Assembly (NCBI RefSeq): GCF_001435775.1
Contig: NZ_AZFK01000018.1
Location: 60,217 to 124,216, forward strand
From: Limosilactobacillus ingluviei DSM 15946
GTDB lineage: Bacteria > Bacillota > Bacilli > Lactobacillales > Lactobacillaceae
DNA: 64,000 nt
Direction: 5' to 3'
Shown here: piece by piece, positions 41,577-49,411 of the stretch
How positions within the stretch are numbered: the first letter of the stretch is position 1
Layout of the letters: each line of letters starts with the position of its first letter
Program-made: the position numbers and the translations under genes
Notes under the pieces: generated by a model
Seen by the model: the letters and a program-made list of their open reading frames with translations, nothing else
What the model was told of the DNA's origin: nothing
The model's database searches: none

Positions 41577-43676
41577 TTGCCGATTGATTACGTAAAGCCT
41601 AACTACAACGAAGTATTGCCGAATATCATTACCGGGTTGGAAGGGGATGTTAGTGGTCGAGCGGCCAGCACTCTCCGGCAACCAATCCGGAACCTTGAAA
41701 CCACGATTCAAATCCTCGGCGACAATGACGAAATCATTGACACAATCACGGGAAAGGTAATTAGTGGATCGATTAGTTACGATGGCACGTCGCTAATTCG
41801 GCGTACTGGGGCATTAACCATGGTCGTTGACCCGGCTTATATGCCATCCCCAGATAGCGTGCTTTGGTTTAACAAGAAGTTCCGAGTTTACCAAGGGGTA
41901 GTTGACCTATCTCAATACCCTCACGAAGCGATGAACTTTTTGTTGGGGACGTTCTGGTTGGATGAGCACACTATTAACTACAACAATGAAGAAAGAACGA
42001 TCAATCTGAACCTATCGGATAAGATGACCCGTTGGGATGGGGTTGGGCTAGAAACCAAGCTCAAACTCGAAGAAAAACAAGAAATCCCGGCGGTTACTGC
42101 CATTAAGAGCCTGGTTGAATCATGGGGTGAAACTGAATTTGGTTACATTGAAGAACCAGTTGATGGTCAAGTCATCCCGTATGACTACGAGAAACAGCCT
42201 GGGACTCCGGTAATGGATATTATCGAAGATCTGCGGGATATGTATAAGACCTATATTTGTGGGTATGACGTCCTAGGGCGGTTTGAAATTCGCCGGGTTG
42301 ACTTCCAACGTGAAGCCGACCTACCAGACCCAAAGTGGGAATTTGACGCCACACGTAATGATCGGGCTAATTTAACCTTGAGCTTTTCCGAAACTTACGA
42401 CCTAAAAGACGTTAAGAATCGGATTATGGTGGTTGGTTCTACGTCGGTTAAAACGGGGTATACCCCAATGGGGACGGTCCAATTAACCGATATTAAGAGT
42501 CCGTACAGCATTGAAGCAATCGGGAATAAAACCAAGGTCATTAGTAATCCTGATTTAACCAATGATATGCAATGTGTCCAACAAGCGGCTTGGGAATTAT
42601 ACAAGGCAAGTACCCTGCAAGAAACGATTACGATTAGTGTCGCGCCGGTCTACTTCCTGCAACCCAACGATATTATCACGGTTACCAACCCTGTAACCGG
42701 CAAGATCTTTAAGTATGAGATTGACAAGATGTCGGTTGACCTGGGCGTTGATGGAACGATGGAAATTGACGCTCACAAGATCTACTTTGTTCGCCCATCT
42801 TATGGTGAATGGGGTACGCCAACAGTTAATGCGATTAAACGTGGGATCAGCAATCTTGGTTGGTTATCACTTGGTGAACAACGAATTAAAGATACTTATG
42901 GCATTATGGCTAGTGGTAAGAATATCCTATTTATCCAATTTGACGTGGAAGGTAAAGGTGGCGCCCAAGCCTGGAACCAGGCATATGACACGACCTACAA
43001 CCAATTAATGGATATTGACTTGTCTGACGTAGAAGGACTAAACACCAAGAGTGAAAGTGGGGACACGGGCCGATCTAAGGGTGATTACCTAGACCGGGTA
43101 TTGGCCCACGAAATGTTCCACGCCGTATGTAACGATTACTATGGCTACTTCAAACTGGTCAACTGGCCGACCTGGTGGAAAGAAGGGTTTGCCGAACTCT
43201 TACACGGGGCCAAGGAACGGTATCAATCCATCATCAGTTACCAATCAAGTGCCGAGAAACGAGATGCTTTGATTAAACGGGCGGCTGCTCAAATGAATGG
43301 TCAATGGGAAAGTGCTTCGGAAGATTATGTTTCAGCCTATCTGATCGCCTGTGCTTTGTACTACATTCTCGGCAACAAACAAAACCTACAAGCGGCTTTC
43401 CAACGGCTTGAAGAAGTGTCGAATGGATCATCAGAAATCCTGGGTACCTTCCTGGGGATGTCTGATGAGGATGCCGCTAAGCAAGAGGTCGTATCGATGA
43501 TGAAGACCATGCCAATCTGGCAATACTTAGACAATGAATCTGACCCCGATACTGGGTCGATCGGAGGGGATCACATGTTAAATATTTACGGTAAAGCATT
43601 AGATGCGGATGACGTGTTCAACAACGAAGAAGCTAAGAGTGAATCGCTTGGCTTCAAGTTATCTTACATTGAATAA
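41577..43676 (+). CDS. Tail hub (Tal-like) protein with C-terminal HExxH metalloprotease domain
   Basis: 699 residues from TTG 41577. Residues 30-420 form the gp27/Tal hub of siphovirus tails (VISGSISYDGTSLIRRTGAL, NYNNEERTINLNLSDKMTRW, YFLQPNDIITVTNPVTGKIF). Residues 430-690 are an added domain with His511-Glu512-x-x-His515 (LAHEMFHAVC) and, about 20 residues on, WWKEGFAELLHG with Glu536 as likely third zinc ligand: a gluzincin metallopeptidase. The same HExxH...(F/W)KEGxAE layout is known from flagellinolysins. Gram-positive Tal proteins often carry peptidoglycan hydrolases; a protease suggests that the phage cuts a surface protein such as S-layer or pilus. All catalytic residues are present. 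Confidence 0.82.
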   Translation: MPIDYVKPNYNEVLPNIITGLEGDVSGRAASTLRQPIRNLETTIQILGDNDEIIDTITGKVISGSISYDGTSLIRRTGALTMVVDPAYMPSPDSVLWFNKKFRVYQGVVDLSQYPHEAMNFLLGTFWLDEHTINYNNEERTINLNLSDKMTRWDGVGLETKLKLEEKQEIPAVTAIKSLVESWGETEFGYIEEPVDGQVIPYDYEKQPGTPVMDIIEDLRDMYKTYICGYDVLGRFEIRRVDFQREADLPDPKWEFDATRNDRANLTLSFSETYDLKDVKNRIMVVGSTSVKTGYTPMGTVQLTDIKSPYSIEAIGNKTKVISNPDLTNDMQCVQQAAWELYKASTLQETITISVAPVYFLQPNDIITVTNPVTGKIFKYEIDKMSVDLGVDGTMEIDAHKIYFVRPSYGEWGTPTVNAIKRGISNLGWLSLGEQRIKDTYGIMASGKNILFIQFDVEGKGGAQAWNQAYDTTYNQLMDIDLSDVEGLNTKSESGDTGRSKGDYLDRVLAHEMFHAVCNDYYGYFKLVNWPTWWKEGFAELLHGAKERYQSIISYQSSAEKRDALIKRAAAQMNGQWESASEDYVSAYLIACALYYILGNKQNLQAAFQRLEEVSNGSSEILGTFLGMSDEDAAKQEVVSMMKTMPIWQYLDNESDPDTGSIGGDHMLNIYGKALDADDVFNNEEAKSESLGFKLSYIE

Positions 43677-43699
43677 TATAACAAAATCCTTTTTTAGTA

Positions 43700-43728
43700 T
43701 TGACAAATGTAAGCGCTTACAGTATAAA
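43700..43728 (+). promoter_or_regulatory. Promoter with perfect cre-like palindrome, copy 3
   Basis: A consensus TTGACA (43700-43705), a 17-base spacer and TATAAA (43723-43728). The palindrome TGTAAGCGCTTACA (43708-43721) fills the spacer, so a bound protein must exclude RNA polymerase. ATTAATG follows at 43730. It drives the baseplate adhesin, fibre and endolysin genes. Confidence 0.82.
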
Positions 43729-43762
43729 TATTAATGTGATTTAAATTAGGAGGGGACTAATA

Positions 43763-43777
43763 ATGAAAGGATCTTAG
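43763..43777 (+). CDS. Four-codon leader peptide MKGS
   Basis: ATG AAA GGA TCT TAG follows a strong site (TTAGGAGGGG). Its own codons AAAGGA act as the ribosome binding site for the ATG at 43781, three bases after the stop. This is a minimal coupled leader: ribosomes ending on the leader are placed to start the adhesin gene. Confidence 0.5.
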   Translation: MKGS

Positions 43778-43780
43778 TAA

Positions 43781-44518
43781 ATGTCAAGATCAACATTTCC
43801 CCAACGGGTCGACACCTTTACCGACGCGTTTGATTTGCCCGCTAATTTAGTTAGTGCCGCACTCGAATTGCAGAAGCTAAAGCAAAAGACGACCCTTGAT
43901 AATAACGATCAAAACCGTATCCAGGCTTTGACCGCACAATTACAAGACTACATGATCACCCCAGAACGGATTAACCGTATCCAAGACTGTATCAATGCAT
44001 TAGAGACGTTCTTCGACGAAAACGTGCGGCAATACATCCTTGGAAAGCAACAAGAATGGGATCAATACGTTAATGACTTTGTTTACAAAGGTGACTGGTC
44101 ATCAACTGGTAAATATAAGCGTCAAAACATCATTACCTATAACGGTAACTTATATATCGTTATTAAGGACGTGGTGGCAGACAGCTCCCATGATCCGAAC
44201 GTAGACGCAGAACACTACCGGCAATGTGCCTACAAGGGGGATAAAGGTGATATTGGTTTGGCTGCCATTTACAAAGGTGAATGGAGTGGGTCAACTCAAT
44301 ACAGGATTAGTGATGCTGTTTCTATTCGTTTGGGAGCACCTTGGGACCCGGTTGACATGGTGTTTATCGCCAAGAAAGATAACCAGGGACAAAAACCAAC
44401 GATGGACAGGGTTAATGATTATTGGTTCCCATACCGCCAATTGATGGCTGGTGAAACGGACCCAACGTCATTGCAATTGCACCCCGACATCTCTTATATC
44501 CAATTCTTGAACGATTAG
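43781..44518 (+). CDS. Baseplate protein with two carbohydrate-binding modules
   Basis: 245 residues. Residues 1-100 are helical and probably trimerise (LVSAALELQKLKQKTTLDNN). Residues 105-150 (FVYKGDWSSTGKYKRQNIIT, YNGNLYIVIKD) and 165-225 (IYKGEWSGSTQYRISDAVSI, DMVFIAKKDN) are two copies of a YKGxWSxxxxYxxxDxVxY module as in chitin-binding CBM5/12 domains. GDKGDIG between them is a short collagen-like link. It probably binds cell-wall glycans, first gene of the adhesin operon. Confidence 0.7.
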   Translation: MSRSTFPQRVDTFTDAFDLPANLVSAALELQKLKQKTTLDNNDQNRIQALTAQLQDYMITPERINRIQDCINALETFFDENVRQYILGKQQEWDQYVNDFVYKGDWSSTGKYKRQNIITYNGNLYIVIKDVVADSSHDPNVDAEHYRQCAYKGDKGDIGLAAIYKGEWSGSTQYRISDAVSIRLGAPWDPVDMVFIAKKDNQGQKPTMDRVNDYWFPYRQLMAGETDPTSLQLHPDISYIQFLND

Positions 44519-44529
44519 AGGTGTACTGA

Positions 44530-44919
44530 ATGAGTGCCACAGAAAAGCAAAAACAAATTATTGACGCGATCACCGTGATTGCCCAGGAAGAAGCTAAGAA
44601 AGCTCGCGGACCAAAAGTTGAGGTTGGTGTAGTGGTCCAAGACCCTACCGGCTACCAGTGCATTGTTAGAATCCAAAACACTGAAAAAACGTGCATCCTC
44701 CCAGAACACCTTCACGCTTGGATTAGTAAAGATGATATTGTACTGGTAACAGATACTAATGGAACCGGGGCTAACTTGGTTGTTACGGGGTCGACGGGGT
44801 CAACTCGTGATCAAACCTTGGTCGTTAATAACGAAAATACACAGCGTTTAGAGGGTGGCGTCACCAAATTTGCAAAGACTGACGGCACTCTTTCTGACGA
44901 ATCAATAGTCTTAGAATAG
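44530..44919 (+). CDS. Small OB-fold-like baseplate protein
   Basis: 129 residues. An N-terminal helix (EKQKQIIDAITVIAQEEAKK) is followed by a five-strand pattern (VEVGVVVQDPTGYQCIVRIQ, KDDIVLVTDTNGTGANLVVT) that suggests an OB-fold, the fold of many tail spike base and baseplate proteins, and by a polar tail. It is placed between two adhesin genes. The family is not recognised with confidence. Confidence 0.5.
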   Translation: MSATEKQKQIIDAITVIAQEEAKKARGPKVEVGVVVQDPTGYQCIVRIQNTEKTCILPEHLHAWISKDDIVLVTDTNGTGANLVVTGSTGSTRDQTLVVNNENTQRLEGGVTKFAKTDGTLSDESIVLE

Positions 44920-44928
44920 AGGTATTAA

Positions 44929-46053
44929 ATGGGAACGAAACGAGCAATTTATTGGAAGGCGGGCAATAAAGTCCACTTTGAAACCGATGATAAGGCTGTC
45001 AAAATCATTGACAACAACAACAACGAAATCGGGACTTTAAAGCAATTAGCCTTTGAAGGTAAGCCGGTATCAAATATTAGTTACCGGGATATTAAACGCA
45101 CGGGGATCTACATGGTACATGGTTTTAACGACCGGGATTTGCCAACGGGGGTTCCTAATGACAAGAACTGTATCTTGTCAGTAACGGCGGTAGGGAGTAA
45201 TCCCGACAATCCAGACGTAATCTTCTACAAGATTATTACGCCAGCCGGAAAGACGATTGAAAACACGGTTTCTGGGTCTGCTCAATCTGGTTGGGGCGAA
45301 GGTGGTATTGATTTAAGAAATACCATTAACACCATTAACAACAGTATTGGGAGGGCTAGTGACCTTGGCGGGGTAACCATTGCTCAATATGCCAAGGACA
45401 ACCGGGACAAGATTACCAGCTTAGATGGCCGGGAAGACAGCCACTATCAAGAATTTAAGAGTCACAATCACGATGATCAGTATGTTAAGAAGTCTGGCGA
45501 TTCCATGACTGGAGACCTCACCTTTAGTGGTAGTGGGAAAACGGCCACCATTAGTTTTGACAAGGTTGGTAAATTCACGATTGGTGGAGATACTCAGCAA
45601 ACCGAAATTAAAGGTAAAGGGGATTTGTTATACAATGGCCAACGTGTTGTAACAACTAGTAAAGCTGGTGGGACTGGTATTGATGCTGATACGTTGCAAG
45701 GACACCATTACTATGAGTTTTTAGATGATGGTGACATTTTATTTAGCGGTTTCACAATGTATAAAGACACGTCATTTAGAGCTGATTCTGGTGCCGGGCG
45801 TATTACATTTAATGGTAGTGGCGATATTGTTATGAATTCCGTAACCACCTTGGGGCTGGCTAGTGGTGCAAAGCTAAGTGGGAATATGCTACAAGCTAGT
45901 GTCGGGGAAGAAGTATATACGTGGAACAACAACTCTGGGACTATGTGGATTAAAAAGGATCCATATGTTGGTGAACAAGGAAAGCGCCTGTTTATCCGAC
46001 AAGGGGAGCCGTATGGTGACATTCCAGAAGGTTCCGTTTGGATTGGTAACTAG
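44929..46053 (+). CDS. Tail fibre protein
   Basis: 374 residues. The N-terminal part is globular. Residues 150-220 carry the classical fibre linker HNHDDQYVKKSGDSMTGDLT, also known from many tail fibres and collar proteins. The remainder alternates short strands (KTATISFDKVGKFTIGGDTQ, DADTLQGHHYYEFLDDGDIL), as in triple-stranded fibre shafts, ending in a tip domain. Proposed role: receptor recognition. The next gene starts 11 bases later. Confidence 0.7.
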   Translation: MGTKRAIYWKAGNKVHFETDDKAVKIIDNNNNEIGTLKQLAFEGKPVSNISYRDIKRTGIYMVHGFNDRDLPTGVPNDKNCILSVTAVGSNPDNPDVIFYKIITPAGKTIENTVSGSAQSGWGEGGIDLRNTINTINNSIGRASDLGGVTIAQYAKDNRDKITSLDGREDSHYQEFKSHNHDDQYVKKSGDSMTGDLTFSGSGKTATISFDKVGKFTIGGDTQQTEIKGKGDLLYNGQRVVTTSKAGGTGIDADTLQGHHYYEFLDDGDILFSGFTMYKDTSFRADSGAGRITFNGSGDIVMNSVTTLGLASGAKLSGNMLQASVGEEVYTWNNNSGTMWIKKDPYVGEQGKRLFIRQGEPYGDIPEGSVWIGN

Positions 46054-46064
46054 GGGGTGGATTA

Positions 46065-46757
46065 ATGGTATTTGCTAGAATCCGAAAAAATGGCAAATGG
46101 GAAGACATCCGCCCTAAAGTCTACTCTGATGGTAAATGGGTAGACGCCCATACCCGCGTTAGAGTTAATGGTAAATGGGTTGAATTGGAAAAACCTAAAC
46201 CGCCTTATGTACCACAGGTACATGTGGGAACGTGGGGTGCCACGTGGACGGGTGGATATTGGTCATCCGTGCATAACAATGCATTAAAATACAACACAGC
46301 CGTTTGGGGTCCCTCATGGCTCTCAAGTGGCTGTTATAGCCCAGATCACGATTACTTTGACCCTGGAATTGAATCTGGGATGGCTGGATTTGATGACGGG
46401 AATATCCGCTGGGTACTCCAAGGAGCGTCTATCGAGAAAGTTGAATTGTATTTATATGCAAAACATTCGTATTTTTGGGCCGGCGGGACTGCTGTTATTG
46501 GAGTACACAATGCGCGTGGAGGAAGACCTCGTAATTGGTGGGAAAACGCTCATGGAGTAGCACGTGCCCGTTACTCTGGGAGAGGTCAAGGTCAATGGAT
46601 TACCTTACCAAACTGGGTTGGAAACGATCTTAGAGATAATAAAATTACTGGGATCACCACCCATGCTGACAATAAAAATCATGATCAATACATGATCTTT
46701 TCTGGCACAAACGAATGGAATAACAGGCCGCAATTAAGAATTACGTATAAAAAATAA
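46065..46757 (+). CDS. Tail tip adhesin, Trp/Gly-rich
   Basis: 230 residues (site AGGGGGTGG). The N-terminus repeats a K-x-NGKW-x-(D/E) unit three times (ARIRKNGKWEDIRPK, VYSDGKWVDAHTR, VRVNGKWVELEKP), probably an attachment repeat. The remainder is a Trp- and Gly-rich beta domain (HVGTWGATWTGGYWSSVHNN, KHSYFWAGGTAVIGVHNARG, MIFSGTNEWNNRPQLRITYK) with a composition typical of receptor-binding heads. Function as receptor binder is inferred from place and composition. Confidence 0.6.
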   Translation: MVFARIRKNGKWEDIRPKVYSDGKWVDAHTRVRVNGKWVELEKPKPPYVPQVHVGTWGATWTGGYWSSVHNNALKYNTAVWGPSWLSSGCYSPDHDYFDPGIESGMAGFDDGNIRWVLQGASIEKVELYLYAKHSYFWAGGTAVIGVHNARGGRPRNWWENAHGVARARYSGRGQGQWITLPNWVGNDLRDNKITGITTHADNKNHDQYMIFSGTNEWNNRPQLRITYKK

Positions 46758-46784
46758 TCGTATTAGGAGGAATTAGCTAGTATT

Positions 46785-47930
46785 ATGAGTCCATCAAATA
46801 AGCTAGATGATGAAAAGGTAGCACAGAGAATTCAAGACAAATTCGGCGATAGGGTTACGTTCTTGGGTGGTTATGTGAATAACAAGACACCACTAAAGAT
46901 GCACTGTAATGTTTGTGGGAATGACTATGAACGTGAAATGCGATCGGTAATGCATAATCCGGTAGCGAGTTGTGATGTTTGCTATAAGGGGTACTTTAAG
47001 AAAAAACGCACTAAGACGACTGACCAATTTAAAGCCGAGGTTAAAGAATTGGTTGGGGATGAATATAGCGTTATTTCTGAATATAAGGCTGCGCTTCAAA
47101 AGATTAAATTCCGCCATAATTTATGTGGTACGGAATATAAGGCACGCCCCAACGACTTTTTGAATGGTAATCGCTGTCCCAAATGTGGCATGGAAAGTTC
47201 AATCAGAAGCCGTAGTTATTCACAAGAGGAATTTAGTCGGCTGATTTTTGAGAAAACCGATGGAGAATATGAGTTTGTTGAATTGTATCGTGGGAATATG
47301 ATTAAGATGAAATGTCGGCACAATGCCTGCGGTTTTATTTGGAAAATTAGACCAAACGACATTATGAACGGTCATGGTTGTCCTCGATGCAACGGCGGAT
47401 TGGAATGGAACAATAAGCGTTTACAAGATGAATTGACTAAACGCTACGGTGGAGACTATACAGTGCTTGGCACGGTAATAGATGCTATAACCAAGGTTGA
47501 TATTCGCCACAATGTTTGTGGGAATGTGTGGAACGTTAAACCTGTGTCAATAACCCTAGAACAGCAATGTCCGTATTGCCATGCTCGTTCACGTGGGGAA
47601 CAGTGGATTGATAGATGGTTGAAAGACCAGGGCGTTACTTTTAACTCTCAACAAGTATTTGACGACTGTCGAGATGAAAGGTGTTTGCCGTTTGATTTTT
47701 ACTTGCCGAGTTACAATCTAGTTATTGAATATGATGGCGAACAACATTACCATCCAGTCAAGATGTTTGGCGGGAAAGAATCCTACGAATACACTCATCG
47801 TCACGACTTAATCAAAAACAAGTATTGTGAAGACAATGGCATCAATCTCTTACGAATCCCATATACTGTTAAAGGAACAGAAGCTATTGGGAAGGTCATT
47901 CAAGAAAAATTAGACTCACTAGCAGGTTGA
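46785..47930 (+). CDS. Free-standing homing endonuclease, zinc repeats plus EDxHD/Vsr-like nuclease
   Basis: 381 residues. Four similar units of about 65 residues each carry a CxxC...CxxC zinc ribbon (MHCNVCGNDY with ASCDVCYKG; FRHNLCGTEY with NRCPKCGME; CRHNACGFIW with HGCPRCNGG; IRHNVCGNVW with QQCPYCHAR), a DNA-reading array. The C-terminal 115 residues (SRGEQWIDRWLKDQGVTFNS, PFDFYLPSYNLVIEYDGEQH, then THRHDLIKNKYC) match the Vsr/EDxHD nuclease fold, with Glu, Asp, EYDGEQHY and HD. It lies between a receptor-binding gene and the endolysin, a frequent position for mobile endonucleases. No intron surrounds it. Confidence 0.82.
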   Translation: MSPSNKLDDEKVAQRIQDKFGDRVTFLGGYVNNKTPLKMHCNVCGNDYEREMRSVMHNPVASCDVCYKGYFKKKRTKTTDQFKAEVKELVGDEYSVISEYKAALQKIKFRHNLCGTEYKARPNDFLNGNRCPKCGMESSIRSRSYSQEEFSRLIFEKTDGEYEFVELYRGNMIKMKCRHNACGFIWKIRPNDIMNGHGCPRCNGGLEWNNKRLQDELTKRYGGDYTVLGTVIDAITKVDIRHNVCGNVWNVKPVSITLEQQCPYCHARSRGEQWIDRWLKDQGVTFNSQQVFDDCRDERCLPFDFYLPSYNLVIEYDGEQHYHPVKMFGGKESYEYTHRHDLIKNKYCEDNGINLLRIPYTVKGTEAIGKVIQEKLDSLAG

Positions 47931-47982
47931 CTTAAATAGGCGAATTAATTAATTACGATAATAGCAATATGCATTAGGAGGA

Positions 47983-48011
47983 CCCCTTAGGAGGAAAAAT
48001 ACAATAAGGGG
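47983..48011 (+). promoter_or_regulatory. Hairpin that hides the endolysin ribosome binding site
   Basis: CCCCTTA (47983-47989) is an exact reverse complement of TAAGGGG (48005-48011). The second arm is the core of the endolysin site AAGGGGG (48006-48012), so folding would block ribosomes; the loop holds another AGGAGG. ATG TAA (48015-48020) lies between site and the TTG start, a minimal start-stop frame. Translation of the endolysin is probably held down until unfolding. Confidence 0.6.
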
Positions 48012-48021
48012 GCAATGTAAA

Positions 48022-49305
48022 TTGCTTAAATCATTACGCAAAAAGCTAGTATTGTTACTAGCTACGGTTGTACTGGTTCTACCTTTTGTTGGCGGGGTGC
48101 AAAGCGCCTATGCTGCTAAAGGTGATCAAGGGGTAGACTGGTCAAAGTATCAAGGTGCAAATGGTGTATGGGGATATTCCTCAGACAAGTTTGCAATTAG
48201 TCAAATTGGTGGAACGACCACTGGATGGAATTTGTATGATCAATGGACCTACAACAGCCAAGTGGCTTCTACCATTGCCATGGGCCGACGTGCTCATACG
48301 TACATTTGGTGGCAAGGTGTAACCACTAACGCTCAAGCCGATTATGTACTAAACTACTTCCTTCCAAAGGTGCAAACCCCTAAAGGAAGTATCGTTGCCT
48401 TAGACGTTGAAAGCGGGGCGCAAAACACTGCTGCTATTGATCACGCCCTACAACGGATTAAAGACGCGGGTTACACTCCAATGTTGTATGGTTACAAGAA
48501 TTTCCTTGTAAACAATACTAACTTGCACTATCTAGCAAGCAAGTATCAATTATGGCTTGCCGAATACCCTAACTATTCGGTAACGCCACGTCCGAACTAC
48601 AACTACTTCCCATCATTTGAAAATATTGGAATCTTCCAATTTACTTCCACTTATATTGGTGGAGGGCTTGACGGTGATATTGACCTTACTGGGATTACGG
48701 ACAATGGTTACAAGAATGGTAACCCAGAAAAGCCAAAGACCCACACGCCAGCGGTTGATGCGGGTATTAAGGCCGACAACACGCCAAAGAAGGAAATTAC
48801 CAAAGGTTACACTGTTAAGGTTAACTACTCAGCAAGTCGTTGGGCAACGGGTCAAGCTATCCCAAGTTGGGTAAAGGGCAAGTCCTACCAAGTTGTCCAA
48901 GAATCTGGTAACAAGGTTCTGTTGAGCGGTGTTATGAGCTGGATTAACAAGGGCGACGTTGAAATCTTGGGGACGGGTGCTCCAATTGCTCAACCTAGCC
49001 AAGTAACTGGTGGGCAAACTTACACTGTTCAATATGGTGATTCATTCTGGTCCATTGCTCAAAAGTACGGTATGAACATGTACACGTTGGCTGCTAACAA
49101 CGGGTTGAGCATTAACTCTGTTATCCACCCGGGGCAAAAGCTGACGATTAAGAACGGTAGTGTTGTTAAGAAGTACACTGTTAAGTCTGGTGATAGCTTA
49201 TCTGCTATCGCATGGCGGTTAGGCACTTCCGTATCTCACTTGCAAGCAGCTAATGGGATTCGCAACGCTAACTTAATCTATATAGGTCAAACGCTGGCTT
49301 ATTAG
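48022..49305 (+). CDS. lys: Secreted endolysin: GH25 muramidase with SH3-like and two LysM domains
   Basis: 427 residues from TTG 48022. Residues 1-32 are a Sec signal peptide (basic start, [13 protein letters not shown] core, SAYAA cleavage). Residues 35-235 are a GH25 lysozyme: GVDWSKYQG with Asp39 and IVALDVESG with the acidic pair. Residues 258-318 look like an SH3-type wall-binding domain, and two LysM units close the protein ([19 protein letters not shown] and [19 protein letters not shown]). It cuts the glycan backbone of peptidoglycan. Export by the Sec route, as for the Oenococcus phage fOg44 lysin, means the holin mainly triggers activation. Confidence 0.92.
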   Translation: MLKSLRKKLVLLLATVVLVLPFVGGVQSAYAAKGDQGVDWSKYQGANGVWGYSSDKFAISQIGGTTTGWNLYDQWTYNSQVASTIAMGRRAHTYIWWQGVTTNAQADYVLNYFLPKVQTPKGSIVALDVESGAQNTAAIDHALQRIKDAGYTPMLYGYKNFLVNNTNLHYLASKYQLWLAEYPNYSVTPRPNYNYFPSFENIGIFQFTSTYIGGGLDGDIDLTGITDNGYKNGNPEKPKTHTPAVDAGIKADNTPKKEITKGYTVKVNYSASRWATGQAIPSWVKGKSYQVVQESGNKVLLSGVMSWINKGDVEILGTGAPIAQPSQVTGGQTYTVQYGDSFWSIAQKYGMNMYTLAANNGLSINSVIHPGQKLTIKNGSVVKKYTVKSGDSLSAIAWRLGTSVSHLQAANGIRNANLIYIGQTLAY

Positions 49306-49346
49306 GCCACATATTTAATCTCACGCGGGACTAATCATCCCCAAAT

Positions 49347-49375
49347 GGGTCGGTTCGCCGACCCTTATACATATC
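49347..49375 (+). terminator. Hairpin plus TACATATC element after the endolysin
   Basis: The stem GGGTCGG/CCGACCC with loop TTCG (49347-49364) is followed by TTA and TACATATC (49368-49375). TTCG is a very stable tetraloop. The T run is short, so it may be a weak terminator or an mRNA 3' end stabiliser. Confidence 0.55.
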
Positions 49376-49411
49376 TAAAATAACACTTTTACAAAAGAAG
49401 GGACTGGTACA

